Shown: one piece after another, positions 9,871 to 19,523 of the stretch
How positions within the stretch are numbered: the stretch's first letter is position 1
Layout: each line of letters begins with the position of its first letter
Source: Cellulomonas sp. JH27-2
GTDB taxonomy: Bacteria > Actinomycetota > Actinomycetes > Actinomycetales > Cellulomonadaceae
Direction: 5' to 3'
Assembly (NCBI RefSeq): GCF_014837175.1
Contig: NZ_JACYFR010000005.1
Coordinates: 124,001 to 188,000, forward strand
Length of the DNA stretch: 64,000 bases
Translations under genes and position numbers: made by a program
Notes under the pieces: model-generated
What the model was told of the DNA's origin: nothing
Seen by the model: only the letters and a program-made list of their open reading frames with translations
The model's database searches: none

Positions 9871-10695
9871 ATGACGACCACGCGGCCCGACGCCTCGCCC
9901 GAGCACGCTGCCGACCCGTCCGTGCCGACGACGGAGCAGGTCGCGGATCTCGACCGCGCCGCGGCTGAGGCCGTCCGGCGGGCAGACTCCGTCGAGCTGC
10001 TCGGTCTGGTTGCGCACCTCGAGCAGGTTGCGTTCGTCCGGCTCGCGGCGGACTCGGCGATCGCGCCGACGGTCGAGCAGCGGCTGGCTCTCAGCCGGTT
10101 CGCCGCGGCGGCCGTGGAACGGTGCGACCGCGTCCTGGGTCGCATCGTCGAGCTCGGAGGCGACCCGGAGGCCGCGCTGGCTCAGTTCGACGACGTGCTC
10201 GTCGACTTCGACGCCCGCACGCAGCCCAGCACCTGGTGGGAACGCCTGCTCAAGGCGTACGTGGGGTACGGCGTCGCCGACGACTTCTGCCGCCTGGCGG
10301 CCGACGGCCTCGACGAGGACTCGCGCACCCTGGTGCTGGACGTGCTCGACGACGCGTCCCACGCCGACCTCGCCGTCACGGCGCTCGACGCCGCCGGGTC
10401 GGACGACGGCGTCCTCAGCTCGCGGCTGGCGCTGTGGGGGCGCCGGCTGGTCGGCGAGGCGCTCGGCGTGGTGCAGGGCTTGTTGACGCAGCGCCCCGCG
10501 CTCGCGCGCCTCGTCGCGACGTCCGACGCGGGCGCCGGGAACCGCGGTTCCGCGACGGACGCGCCCGTCGCGGCCAACGATGCCGGATCGGGCGGCCGGT
10601 CCACGGGCTCGGGCGCGAACCCGCCTGCCAAGGTGTTCGGCGAGCTCACCGCGCAGCACACGCGTCGGATGTCCCGTCTGGGCCTGACGCCCTGA
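9871..10695 (+). CDS. Ferritin-like-fold protein (MiaE-like)
   Basis: 274 residues. The N-terminal two thirds form a helical bundle resembling the ferritin-like MiaE_2 family, with candidate carboxylate/His segments in LVAHLEQVAFVRLAADS, WWERLLKAYVGYGVADDFCRLAADG and DDASHADLAV. A diiron hydroxylase role is possible for the fold but unproven. The C-terminus is a Gly/Ser/Ala linker followed by GELTAQHTRRMSRLGLTP. The start is fixed by a TAGCAT -10 box at 9858-9863, 7 nt before the ATG; the ATG at 9862 lies inside that box. In mycobacteria a related gene (Rv3210c) also sits beside the helicase. Confidence 0.78.
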   Translation: MTTTRPDASPEHAADPSVPTTEQVADLDRAAAEAVRRADSVELLGLVAHLEQVAFVRLAADSAIAPTVEQRLALSRFAAAAVERCDRVLGRIVELGGDPEAALAQFDDVLVDFDARTQPSTWWERLLKAYVGYGVADDFCRLAADGLDEDSRTLVLDVLDDASHADLAVTALDAAGSDDGVLSSRLALWGRRLVGEALGVVQGLLTQRPALARLVATSDAGAGNRGSATDAPVAANDAGSGGRSTGSGANPPAKVFGELTAQHTRRMSRLGLTP

Positions 10696-10726
10696 CTCTC
10701 GCCGAGCGCCGAGCGCTGAACGGCCG

Positions 10727-10782
10727 CGAGCTCGACCTCTGCCGCGATACGCGGTGCGGAACCGCGGCGGAGGTCGAGCTCG
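10727..10782. terminator. Bidirectional terminator after the ferritin-like gene and DUF3107
   Basis: Two 20-base arms (10727-10746 and 10763-10782) are complementary at 19 of 20 positions around a 16-base loop. The hairpin lies between convergent genes. Confidence 0.75.
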
Positions 10783-10801
10783 GTGGCGTGTCAGGCGCGG
10801 G

Positions 10802-11026
10802 TCAGAGGGTGCCGAAGCCGACGCGCCCCTTGGTCTCGGCGCCGATCTCGACGTAGCCGAGCGTGGCCGTGGGCACGAAGACGCGCCGGCCGCGCGAGTC
10901 CGTGAGCTCCAGGACGGGCTTGCCGGCCAGTGCGGCGGCAACGGCGGCGGCGATCTCGTCCGCGCTCTGGTCCGACTCCAGCACGATCTCGCGTGGCAGG
11001 TTCTGGACCCCGATCGTGATCTCCAC
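10802..11026 (-). CDS. DUF3107 protein
   Basis: Small 74-residue actinobacterial protein: VEITIGVQNLPREIVLES, then an Ala-rich helix, then LELTDSRGRRVFVPTATLGYVEIG. This matches DUF3107 (Rv3208A-like), unknown function. The GTG start is preceded by AAGGAG with 6-nt spacing, and a TAGGAT box (11097-11092, minus strand) could be its promoter. It lies downstream of the TetR gene on the same strand, as in mycobacteria. Confidence 0.85.
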   Translation of the reverse strand: MEITIGVQNLPREIVLESDQSADEIAAAVAAALAGKPVLELTDSRGRRVFVPTATLGYVEIGAETKGRVGFGTL

Positions 11027-11151
11027 CGTCAGCTCCTTGTCCTGGGTACGTCTCGTCCCCGTGCGTGCGCGGCACTTGCCGCGACGAGTTGATCCTAGGT
11101 CGTCTGCGCGCCGCGACCTGCCGCGTCCGCGCTCGGCGAAACTCCGGCGCT

Positions 11152-11829
11152 TCAGCGCTCCTCGGGGGCCACGTACTCGAAGTCGTCGCGGATCAGGCCC
11201 TGGACGCCGGCCCACGCGAGGCGGGTCACCAGCTCGGCGGCGTGCTCGTTGCCGTCCTCGTCGGCCTGGCGGAACCGGTGCGTCGCCGCCCCCTGTGCCA
11301 GGGAGATCAGGGACACGGCCAGGATGTCGCAGTCCTGCTCGCCCAGGCCGGTCACCGGGCCCAGGACGCCCGCGATGCGGCCAGCCGTCTGGGACGACGC
11401 CCGCTCCACGCGTGAGCGCACGTCGGCGTCGTGCGTGACGTCGGACTCGAACAGCAGCGCCGACGACTCGCCGGCCGTCTGCACGAACGCCATGTACGCG
11501 CGCACGATCGCGGCGACCACGGCCCGTCCGTCGCCCGGGCTGACGGGGCCGTTCTCGATGGGCTCGACGGCCTCCTCGACGGCCGCCAGCAGGTCCTCGC
11601 CGCGCTGGTCGACGACCGCCAGGTACAGGTCGAGCTTGGACGGGAAGTGCCGGTAGAGGACGGGTTTGGACACCTCGGCGCGGTCGGCGATGTCGTCCAT
11701 CGAGACGTGGTGGAAGCCCTCGGAGGAGAACAGGTCCTGCGCGATGCGGAGCACCTGGGCGCGCCGCTCGTCGCGCGCCATGCGCGGGCTGCGCGGACGC
11801 TGCCCCGACGAGCTCGCGACGACCATCAT
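11152..11829 (-). CDS. TetR-family transcriptional regulator
   Basis: 225 residues. The N-terminal DNA-binding domain (about 18-65) has RRAQVLRIAQDLFSSEGFHHVSMDDIADRAEVSKPVLYRHFPSKLDLY, a standard TetR helix-turn-helix. The rest is the helical ligand and dimer domain; the ligand is unknown. The ATG start is 6 nt after a TACCAT -10 box (11841-11836, minus strand), so a leaderless mRNA is likely. Neighbours DUF3107 and DUF3152 match the conserved order around Rv3208. Confidence 0.88.
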   Translation of the reverse strand: MMVVASSSGQRPRSPRMARDERRAQVLRIAQDLFSSEGFHHVSMDDIADRAEVSKPVLYRHFPSKLDLYLAVVDQRGEDLLAAVEEAVEPIENGPVSPGDGRAVVAAIVRAYMAFVQTAGESSALLFESDVTHDADVRSRVERASSQTAGRIAGVLGPVTGLGEQDCDILAVSLISLAQGAATHRFRQADEDGNEHAAELVTRLAWAGVQGLIRDDFEYVAPEER

Positions 11830-11876
11830 GGGCAGATGGTAGCCAGGTCATGTGACGGGGATGTCACGATGGCCGG

Positions 11877-12788
11877 GTGACAAGCCCCCGGTCCCACGCC
11901 TCGGACGATGCGCGAGCCCCGCGTTCGCAGCGTCGCCGGCACGGCCGACCCGGGGGTCGAGGGCGTGGTCCGGTGTTCGTCGCCGTGGGGGTCGTCGGGC
12001 TGCTGGTGGGTGCCCTGACGGCCGTCGTCGTGCGCCCGGCGGGCACGGACGCCACCGCCGGGCCGTCCGCCGCGGTCGCCGACGTGCCATCGTCGCCCGC
12101 CGCCGCGCCGACCGGGGCGTCGCCTGCGTCGTCGCCCGTCGTCACGACGCCCGCACCGACGGTGGCCCCGTCGTCGACGCCCGCGCCCACCCCGGACCCG
12201 ACGCTGCCTCCCGGGCTCACGCAGGCCGACGTCGACGCGGGGCTGCGCTCGACGAAGATCGCGGCGTCGGCCGGCGGCAGGCTCGTCGTCGTGCCCGGCT
12301 CGACGAAGAGCCCCGGGATCGGGACGGTGCACACGGTGCGGGTGGAGGTGGAGAAGGGTCTGCCGGTGGACGGGGAGGCGTTCGCGGCGTTCGTCCTGAA
12401 GACGCTGAACGACCCGCGCGGGTGGGGCGCGGACGGTTCGATGTCGTTCCGGCGGACCGACGGCGACGCGGACCTGCGCGTCGTCCTGGCGTCACCGGAC
12501 AAGGTCGACGAGATGTGCGCGCCGCTGAAGACCGCGGGAGAGGTCTCGTGCGGGCGCGGCGGGCACGCGACGATCAACTTCAAGCGGTGGGTGCGCGCGA
12601 CACCGGAGTTCGACAGCCTCACGGTCTACCGGCAGTACGTCGTGAGCCACGAGGTCGGTCACCTGCTGGGCCACGCCCACGAGCACTGTCCGGGCGCGGG
12701 CAAGCTCGCGCCCGTGATGCAGCAGCAGAGCTACCAGGTGGCCCCGTGCCGGGCGAACGCCTGGCCGCATCCGTCGGCGAAGGACTGA
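11877..12788 (+). CDS. DUF3152 membrane-anchored zinc metalloprotease-like protein
   Basis: 303 residues. A basic N-terminus and one membrane helix (about 32-52) export the rest. A Pro/Ala/Ser/Thr-rich wall-spanning linker (about 55-115) leads to the DUF3152 domain (about 120-300). That domain has the extended zinc motif HEVGHLLGHAHEHC, with the first His near residue 258, as in metzincin-type peptidases. Cys residues in DEMCAPLKTAGEVSCG and APCRAN could form disulfides outside the cell. The substrate is unknown. The GTG start follows a CACGAT box by 6 nt. The mycobacterial counterpart is Rv3207c. Confidence 0.83.
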   Translation: MTSPRSHASDDARAPRSQRRRHGRPGGRGRGPVFVAVGVVGLLVGALTAVVVRPAGTDATAGPSAAVADVPSSPAAAPTGASPASSPVVTTPAPTVAPSSTPAPTPDPTLPPGLTQADVDAGLRSTKIAASAGGRLVVVPGSTKSPGIGTVHTVRVEVEKGLPVDGEAFAAFVLKTLNDPRGWGADGSMSFRRTDGDADLRVVLASPDKVDEMCAPLKTAGEVSCGRGGHATINFKRWVRATPEFDSLTVYRQYVVSHEVGHLLGHAHEHCPGAGKLAPVMQQQSYQVAPCRANAWPHPSAKD

Positions 12789-12884
12789 TCGCGGCGCGCA
12801 CCGCGGGCGCGTGGTGGTCGGCGGCACGTCGGCCGTGAGCTGCACGGGTGGGTCGTGTCGGCGGTGTGTGATGGGATCTGGCCC

Positions 12885-15800
12885 GTGACCGAACCCCAGC
12901 CACGCCCCGCCGCGGGCCCGGCGCTGCGTCTGCTGCGGCCGGCGCTGGCCGGGACGGTCGAGCCGCCGACGCTCGATCCGGACCAGGCCGAGGCCGTGCG
13001 CCGGGTCGCGGCCGGCGAGCGCGCGCTGCTGGTGCTGGGCGCCCCCGGGACGGGCAAGTCGACGGTCGCGCTCGAGGCCGTCGTCGCCGCGGTCGACGCG
13101 GGCGTCGATCCCGACCGGGTCCTGGTCCTCGCGGCGAGCCGACGGTCCGCCGCCGACCTGCGGGACCAGCTCGCGGCGCGGCTGCGTCGCACCGCGGGTC
13201 GCGGGCTCGTCCAGACCCCGGCCGCCGCCGCGTTCGCGATCCTGCGTGCCCGCGCCGGCCTCCTCGGGGAACCGGCCCCGACGCTCGTCTCGGGCGCCGA
13301 GCAGGACCTGCTGCTCGGTGACCTGCTGGCCGGCCACGCCGCGGGCGAGGGCGTGCCGGTGCAGTGGCCGCCGCACGTCCCGTCGGACGCGCTGGGGGTG
13401 CGGGCGTTCCGCGACGAGCTGCGCGACCTACTGATGCGCGCGGCGGAGCGGGGCCTGGCACCGGTGGACCTGGCAGCCCTGGGCGTGCGCGAGCAGCGAC
13501 CCGACTGGCAGGCGGCCGCGCAGGTCTACGAGGAGTACCTCGACGTCCTGCAGCTGCGCAGCTCCACGCCCGACGCGGGTGTGCGCTACGACCCGGCCGT
13601 CGTGGTGGACGAGGCCGCGCAGGCCCTGCTCGCGTGGGACGACGAGGTGCCGCGCGCGCCGCGTCCGCGGTGGGATCTCGTCGTGGTGGACGACCACCAG
13701 GAGAGCACGTCGGCGACCGCCCGACTGCTGCGTGTGCTGGCGGATGACGGCGCGCGGCTGCTGCTGCTCGCCGACCCCGACGTCGCCGTGCAGACCTTCC
13801 GGGGGGCCGTGCCGGCGCTCGTCGGGCGGGCGGGCGTCGACGGTCGGGGCGAGGGAGAGCTCGGGGCCGCCGAGCTGGTGCTGACGTCCGTGTGGCGGCA
13901 CGGGCCGGCGATGCGGGACGTGGTGCGGCGGATCACCGAGCGCGTCGGCAGCGTCGGCGTCGTGCGGCACCGTCGGGCGGTACCCGTGGGTGGTGCGACA
14001 GCCGCCGCGCGGGCCGGGGACGCGCGGGCGTTCGTGCTGCCGACCGCCGCGCAGGAGGCGGCGTTCGTCGCCCGCCGGCTGCGGTCGGCGCACCTCGAGG
14101 ACGGGCTCGACTGGGCCGACCTGGCCGTGATAGCGCGCTCGGGCACGCAGGTCACCGCGCTGCGGCGCGCGCTGGCGTCGGCCGGCGTCCCCGTGAGCGT
14201 CGTCGGCAGCGACGTCCCGCTGCGTGAGGAGCCGGCCGTTCGTCCGCTCCTGGAGGCCATGGCCGTCGTCGTCGGCCGCACCGAGCTCGACGCGTCGGTC
14301 GCCGCTCGGCTCGCGTGCTCGCCGCTGGGTGGCCTCGATGCGGTCGCCCTGCGGCGCGTGCGCCGCGCGCTGCGGGCCGAGGAGCTGGGAGCGGGCGGCG
14401 GCCGCAGCAGCGACGCGCTGCTCGTCGAGGCGCTGCCCGACCGCGATCGGGCGGCGACCCTGCCGCCGTCGGTGGCGCGCCCCGTGCACCGGCTCGCGCG
14501 CGTCCTCGCGGACGGTCGCGACGCCGTGCAGCGTCCCGGCGCCGACGCGCAGCGCGTCCTGTGGGCACTGTGGGACGCGGCCGGGCTGGCCGAGCCGTGG
14601 CGGCGCTCCGCGCTGACCGGCGGTGCCGCGGGCGAGCGCGCGGACCGTGACCTCGACGCGGTGCTCGCGCTGTTCCGGGCCGCCGAGACGTTCGTCGACC
14701 GGATGCCGCGCGCCGAGCCCGGCGCTTTCGTGGACTGGTTGCAGGCGCAGGACCTGCCCTCGGACAGCATCGCCGCCCGCGCTCGTCGGGCCGCCGTCCA
14801 GGTCCTCACGCCCGCCGGTGCCGCGGGTCGCGAGTGGGAGCTCGTCGTCGTCGCCGGGGTGCAGGAGGGCACGTGGCCGGACCTGCGCCTGCGCGACTCG
14901 CTGCTCGGTGCGCAGCAGCTGGCGGACGTCGTCTCGGGCCGTGCGGTCGCAGCCTCGGACGCGGTCGAGCGGGCGGCGCAGGCGCGCGCAGCCGTGCTCG
15001 CCGACGAGCTGCGTTCGTTCGCGCAGGCGTGCTCGCGGGCTCGCTCGACCCTGGTCGTCACGGCCGTCGCGGATGCCGACTCCCAGCCGTCGCCCTTCGT
15101 CGACCTGGTCGAGGCCGCCGACGACGAGGACAAGGACCCGCGCCGCGTGCAGGTCGACTCGCCACTCGACCTGCGTGGCCTGGTCGCGCGCCTGCGGTCC
15201 GCACTGGAGGCGGCCGCGCTCGCCGGTCGGGAGCCGGATCCCGACGTGACCACGACGTTGGCGCTGCTGGCGGACCGGGGGGTCGAGGGGGCGGACCCGG
15301 CCAGCTGGCAGGGGCTGGCCGAGCCGTCGAGCGACGAGCCGCTGTGGGCCGCCGGCGAGCTGGTCCCGGTGTCGCCGTCGAGAATCGAGACCGCGCAACG
15401 GTGCGCGCTGCGCTGGGCGCTGGAGGCCGCGGGCGGGACCGCCGCCGACAGCGGTCACCAGACGCTCGGGACGCTGGTGCACGCGATCGCGCAGGAGCAC
15501 CCGCGCGGGACGCGCGACGAGCTGCTGGCCGCGCTCGACGAGAGGTGGCACGAGCTGGGCCTCGGTTCCGGCTGGCCGGCACGCGCGACGCGGGCGAAGG
15601 CGGAGGCGATGGTCGGTCGGCTCGCGACGTACCTGGCCGGTGCGGGCGAGGCGCTGCTGGTCGAGGGGGGGTTCCGGTTCGAGACCGAGCGGGCGGTCGT
15701 GCGCGGCACGGCGGACCGCGTCGAGGCGGCCGAGCCCGGACGCGTGAGCGTCGTCGACCTGAAGACGGGCAAGACCGTTCCGTCCCAGGACAAGGCCGAG

Positions 15801-16109
15801 GAGAACCCGCAGCTCGCCGCGTACCAGCTGGCGGTCGACGCGGGCGCGTTCGGGTCGCTGCCGGAGGGGACGACGAGCGCGGGGGCGACGCTCGTCTATC
15901 TGGGGACCGGCGCGAAGGCGGCCGTGCGCGCGCAGCCCGCGCTCGAGGTCGAGCCGGACGGGTCGAGCTGGGCACGCACGCTCGTCGACTCGGTCGCCGA
16001 GTCCATGGCGGCCTCGACGTTCGTCGCGACCGCGAACGACCAGTGCGACCGGTGCCCGGTGCGGCGCGCGTGCCCCGTGCGGGGCGAGGGCGGCCAGGTG
16101 GTCGCATGA
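12885..16109 (+). CDS. adnA: AdnA subunit of the AdnAB helicase-nuclease
   Basis: 1074 residues. A UvrD/PcrA-like motor occupies the N-terminal part with Walker A GAPGTGKST near residue 52. Later motifs have drifted from the active form: VVVDDHQEST replaces VDEYQDTS and ADPDVAVQTFRGA replaces GDPNQSIYGWRGA. The C-terminus is a RecB-like nuclease (VVDLKTGKTVPSQDKAEENPQLAAYQ) ending in CDRCPVRRACPV; with an upstream Cys (RCALRW) these could bind an Fe-S cluster. AdnAB resects double-strand breaks in mycobacteria, where AdnB is the main motor; the drifted motor fits AdnA. The GTG at 12885 was chosen over the one at 12855. The stop overlaps the adnB start (ATGA). Confidence 0.9.
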   Translation: MTEPQPRPAAGPALRLLRPALAGTVEPPTLDPDQAEAVRRVAAGERALLVLGAPGTGKSTVALEAVVAAVDAGVDPDRVLVLAASRRSAADLRDQLAARLRRTAGRGLVQTPAAAAFAILRARAGLLGEPAPTLVSGAEQDLLLGDLLAGHAAGEGVPVQWPPHVPSDALGVRAFRDELRDLLMRAAERGLAPVDLAALGVREQRPDWQAAAQVYEEYLDVLQLRSSTPDAGVRYDPAVVVDEAAQALLAWDDEVPRAPRPRWDLVVVDDHQESTSATARLLRVLADDGARLLLLADPDVAVQTFRGAVPALVGRAGVDGRGEGELGAAELVLTSVWRHGPAMRDVVRRITERVGSVGVVRHRRAVPVGGATAAARAGDARAFVLPTAAQEAAFVARRLRSAHLEDGLDWADLAVIARSGTQVTALRRALASAGVPVSVVGSDVPLREEPAVRPLLEAMAVVVGRTELDASVAARLACSPLGGLDAVALRRVRRALRAEELGAGGGRSSDALLVEALPDRDRAATLPPSVARPVHRLARVLADGRDAVQRPGADAQRVLWALWDAAGLAEPWRRSALTGGAAGERADRDLDAVLALFRAAETFVDRMPRAEPGAFVDWLQAQDLPSDSIAARARRAAVQVLTPAGAAGREWELVVVAGVQEGTWPDLRLRDSLLGAQQLADVVSGRAVAASDAVERAAQARAAVLADELRSFAQACSRARSTLVVTAVADADSQPSPFVDLVEAADDEDKDPRRVQVDSPLDLRGLVARLRSALEAAALAGREPDPDVTTTLALLADRGVEGADPASWQGLAEPSSDEPLWAAGELVPVSPSRIETAQRCALRWALEAAGGTAADSGHQTLGTLVHAIAQEHPRGTRDELLAALDERWHELGLGSGWPARATRAKAEAMVGRLATYLAGAGEALLVEGGFRFETERAVVRGTADRVEAAEPGRVSVVDLKTGKTVPSQDKAEENPQLAAYQLAVDAGAFGSLPEGTTSAGATLVYLGTGAKAAVRAQPALEVEPDGSSWARTLVDSVAESMAASTFVATANDQCDRCPVRRACPVRGEGGQVVA

Positions 16110-19100
16110 CGACCGAGGTACGCGACCCGCAGGATGACGTCCTGCCCAGCCCCGTGCGTCTCCTGAGCGCGGGCGACATCGCGACCCTGACCCGCAAGGA
16201 CACGCCCACCGCCGAGCAGCAGCGGGTCATCGAGTCGCCGCTCGCGCCCGCCCTCGTGGTCGCGGGTGCGGGCTCGGGCAAGACGGAGACGATGGCCGCC
16301 CGCGTCGTCTGGCTGCTGGCGAACGGCCTGGTCAGGCCCGAGCAGGTGCTCGGCCTGACGTTCACGCGCAAGGCCGCCGGCGAGCTGGGGGACCGGGTGC
16401 GCAACCGGCTGCGGCTGCTCGTGCGCTCCGCCGCGGCGGCCGGGGTCGAGCTGCCCGGCCGCGACTCGCTCGGCGCGGGCGGCGTGCTCGACGGTCTGGC
16501 GCGGCCGACGATCTCCACGTACAACTCGTACGCCGCCTCGCTCGTCTCCGACCATGCGCTGCGGATCGGCCTCGACCCGTCGGCCCGGCTGCTCGGTGAG
16601 GCCGCGCAGTGGCAGCTCGCGAGCGAGGTGGTCGAGGGCTGGGACGACGACCTCGGGACGGACGCCGCGGTGTCGACCGTGGTCGAGGCCGTGCTGGCAC
16701 TGTCGGGGGCGCTCGACGAGCACCTGCTCGACCCCGCGCAGGCGCGCGACGGCATCGACTCGATCCTCGCCGCGCTGCGGGCGACCCCGGCGGGCAGCCC
16801 GCCGCGCCGGCCGTACGCGGAGGTGCTGAAGCTCGTCGGCTCGTTGGACGAGCGCGTCCGGCTGCTCGACGTCGTCGCGCGGTACCGGGAGCGCAAGCGT
16901 GCCGCCGACTCGATCGACTTCGGCGACCAGGTGGCGCTGGCCGCGCGCCTCGCGCGGGACGTGCCCGAGGTGGGAGCCGCCGAGCGGCAGCGCTTCGCCG
17001 TCGTCCTACTCGACGAGTACCAGGACACGTCGTACGCCCAGCTCACGCTGTTGTCGGCGCTGTTCGGCGAGGGGCACGCGGTCACGGCCGTGGGCGACCC
17101 GAACCAGTCGATCTACGGCTGGCGTGGGGCGAGCGCGGGAGGCCTCGAGGGGTTCCCGACGTCGTTCCCCGTGGTCGGCCCGGGCGGCCGACGACCGGCG
17201 GACGTCCACCAGCTCTCGACGTCGTGGCGCAACGACGCCGCGATCCTGGCGGCGGCCAACCACGTCGCGACCCCGTTGCGCAGCGCGACCACCGCGGTGC
17301 ACGTGCCCGAGCTCGCGGCGCGACCGGGGGCGGGCGACGGGCGCGTGCTCGCGCACGTGGCCGAGACGGTCGAGGACGAGGCGCGTGCGGTCGCCGAGTT
17401 CGTCGCCGAACGGTGGCGTCCCGCGACGAGCCCGGGCGGAGCCGTCAGTGCGGCCGTGCTGTGCCGCAAGCGCGCCCAGTTCGAACCGCTGCGGCGCGCG
17501 CTGCGCGAGCGGGGGCTTCCCGTGGAGGTCGTCGGACTCGGCGGTCTGCTGGCCGCACCCGAGGTGGTCGACCTGGTGGCGGCCCTGCAGGCGGCGCACG
17601 ACCCGACGCGGGGCGACGCGCTGATGCGGCTGCTGACCGGTGCGCGCACGCGACTGGGCGCAGCCGACCTGCACGCGTTGGGTGCCTGGGCCGCGGAGCT
17701 CGCGGGCCGGGGCGGCCGCGACCGCGGCGCGGGTGTCGAGGCCGACGCGGTGGACGAGCGGAGCATCGTCGACGCGCTCGACGACCTGCCCCGCCCCGGC
17801 TGGCGCAGCGTCACCGGCCGCTCGCTGAGCGACGTGGCCCGGACCCGCCTGGCGGAGCTGGCCGGCCTGCTCCGCACGCTCCGCTCGCACGCCTACCTGG
17901 CGGTCCCGGAGCTCGTGGCGGAGGCGGAGCGGGTGCTCGGCCTCGACATCGAGGTCGCTTCCCGCGCCGGCAGCCACCCCGGCCGGTCGCGGGCCCAGCT
18001 CGACGCGTTCCGGGACGTCGCCGTCGAGTTCGCGCGCACCTCGGACCGGCCCGGGCTCGGGGGGTTCCTGGCCTGGCTGGAAGCGGCGGATGCCCGCGAG
18101 AACGGGCTCGAGATGCCCGTCGTCGAACCCGACCCGGACGCGGTGCAGATCATCACCATCCACGCCGCCAAGGGCCTCGAGTGGGACGTCGTCGCCGTCG
18201 CCGGCATGGTGGACGGCGGGCTGCCCGCGACCGCGACCCAGGGCAAGGACGGACCCAAGGACTCGGCGTGGCTGGTGGGCCGAGGGAACCTGCCGTACCC
18301 GCTGCGCGGCGACCGCGCCCACCTGCCGGCCTTCGCCTACGACGGTGCGGCCGACCCGAAGGAGCTCGAGGAGCGGCGCCGGCTGTTCCTCGAGGCCGCC
18401 GGTGAGCACCAGGTGGCCGAGGAGCGGCGCCTCGCCTACGTCGCGCTCACCCGCGCACGCAGGGACCTGCTGCTCACTGCGGCGTGGTGGGGTGATCCGA
18501 AGCGGCCGCGACCTGTGTCGGTCTTCCTCACCGAGCTTGCCGACGCCGGGCTCGTCGAGCCGTTGGTCTGGACGCCGCAGCCCGACGCGAGCACCACCAA
18601 CCCGCGCGCGGGTGTGGTCGTGACGGCGACGTGGCCCGCGGACCCCTTCGCCGGCGAGGAGGGCGGCGCGGGGCGTCGGACCGCCGTCGAGCAGGCTGCT
18701 CGATGGGTGCGCGGTGCCCGTGCCGGCGAAGGTGCGGCGGCTCGCCCCGCGGCCGACGGTGCTGCGCCGACGGGTTGGGGGCGTCTCGCAGAGCGCTTGC
18801 TCGCCGAACGAGAGCGGGCGCGCGCGGCCACTCGTGACGTGGACCTGCCCGCGCACCTGTCCGCGTCCGCGCTGGTGCGGCTGGGCGCGGACACCGACGA
18901 GTTCGCGCGGGCGCTGCGCCGACCGGTGCCGGGGGAGCCGTCCGTCCAGGCGCGCGTGGGCACGCAGTTCCACGCGTGGGTGGAGGGCTACTTCGGGTCC
19001 GCGTCGCTGGTGGACGTCGACGCACTGCCGGGGGCGGACGACGTCTTCGACGAGCCCGACGCCTCGGGTCCGCTCGATGAGCAGGTCGCCGAGCTGCGCG

Positions 19101-19513
19101 ACGCGTTCCTGGCGAGCGAGTGGGCGCACCGTGCACCCGTCGCGATCGAGGTCGACGTCGAGATCAGCGTCGCCGGGTACGTCCTGCGCTCCCGCATCGA
19201 CGCCGTCTTTCCCGACCCCCGTCCCACTCCCGACGAGCCCTCGCTCGACGAGCCCGCGCCACGTAGACGCGTCGTCGTCGTCGACTGGAAGACCGGCGCG
19301 CCTCCCACGGACCCACAGACGCGCGCGGCGCGGGAGATCCAGCTCGCCGTCTACCGGCTCGCCTGGTCGCGCTGGTCGGGCCTGCCGCTCGAGTACGTCG
19401 GCGCCGCCTTCCACTACGTCGGTGCCAACCGGACCGTCCACCCGGAGCGCCTGCTCGGGGAGGCCGAGATCGTCGCGCTGCTCGGGTCCGCGACCGGCGA
19501 GGACGAGGGCTGA
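16106..19513 (+). CDS. adnB: AdnB subunit of the AdnAB helicase-nuclease
   Basis: 1135 residues. Complete UvrD-type motor: TAEQQRVIESP (Q motif), GAGSGKTETM (Walker A, near residue 54), LTFTRKAAGE, LLDEYQDTS (Walker B), VGDPNQSIYGWRGAS, TIHAAKGLEWD and RRLAYVALTRARRDL. The C-terminal RecB-like nuclease has GTQFHAWVEGYF, IDAVFPD and VVVDWKTGAPP, followed by QLAVYRLAW. Unlike AdnA, no Cys cluster is seen at the end. It would be the lead motor of the heterodimer that unwinds and degrades broken ends. Coupled to adnA by a 4-base overlap. Confidence 0.92.
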   Translation: MTTEVRDPQDDVLPSPVRLLSAGDIATLTRKDTPTAEQQRVIESPLAPALVVAGAGSGKTETMAARVVWLLANGLVRPEQVLGLTFTRKAAGELGDRVRNRLRLLVRSAAAAGVELPGRDSLGAGGVLDGLARPTISTYNSYAASLVSDHALRIGLDPSARLLGEAAQWQLASEVVEGWDDDLGTDAAVSTVVEAVLALSGALDEHLLDPAQARDGIDSILAALRATPAGSPPRRPYAEVLKLVGSLDERVRLLDVVARYRERKRAADSIDFGDQVALAARLARDVPEVGAAERQRFAVVLLDEYQDTSYAQLTLLSALFGEGHAVTAVGDPNQSIYGWRGASAGGLEGFPTSFPVVGPGGRRPADVHQLSTSWRNDAAILAAANHVATPLRSATTAVHVPELAARPGAGDGRVLAHVAETVEDEARAVAEFVAERWRPATSPGGAVSAAVLCRKRAQFEPLRRALRERGLPVEVVGLGGLLAAPEVVDLVAALQAAHDPTRGDALMRLLTGARTRLGAADLHALGAWAAELAGRGGRDRGAGVEADAVDERSIVDALDDLPRPGWRSVTGRSLSDVARTRLAELAGLLRTLRSHAYLAVPELVAEAERVLGLDIEVASRAGSHPGRSRAQLDAFRDVAVEFARTSDRPGLGGFLAWLEAADARENGLEMPVVEPDPDAVQIITIHAAKGLEWDVVAVAGMVDGGLPATATQGKDGPKDSAWLVGRGNLPYPLRGDRAHLPAFAYDGAADPKELEERRRLFLEAAGEHQVAEERRLAYVALTRARRDLLLTAAWWGDPKRPRPVSVFLTELADAGLVEPLVWTPQPDASTTNPRAGVVVTATWPADPFAGEEGGAGRRTAVEQAARWVRGARAGEGAAARPAADGAAPTGWGRLAERLLAERERARAATRDVDLPAHLSASALVRLGADTDEFARALRRPVPGEPSVQARVGTQFHAWVEGYFGSASLVDVDALPGADDVFDEPDASGPLDEQVAELRDAFLASEWAHRAPVAIEVDVEISVAGYVLRSRIDAVFPDPRPTPDEPSLDEPAPRRRVVVVDWKTGAPPTDPQTRAAREIQLAVYRLAWSRWSGLPLEYVGAAFHYVGANRTVHPERLLGEAEIVALLGSATGEDEG

Positions 19514-19523
19514 GAGCGCCGGG

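Noticed and set aside
13428..15551. 707-codon antisense frame across adnA
   Set aside because: No recognisable motif, His/Arg/Gly-rich composition, and complete overlap with the clear AdnA coding sequence.
14834..16105. Upstream extension of the adnB frame
   Set aside because: The 424 extra codons lie out of frame inside adnA and lack family similarity; the ATG overlapping the adnA stop is the family start.
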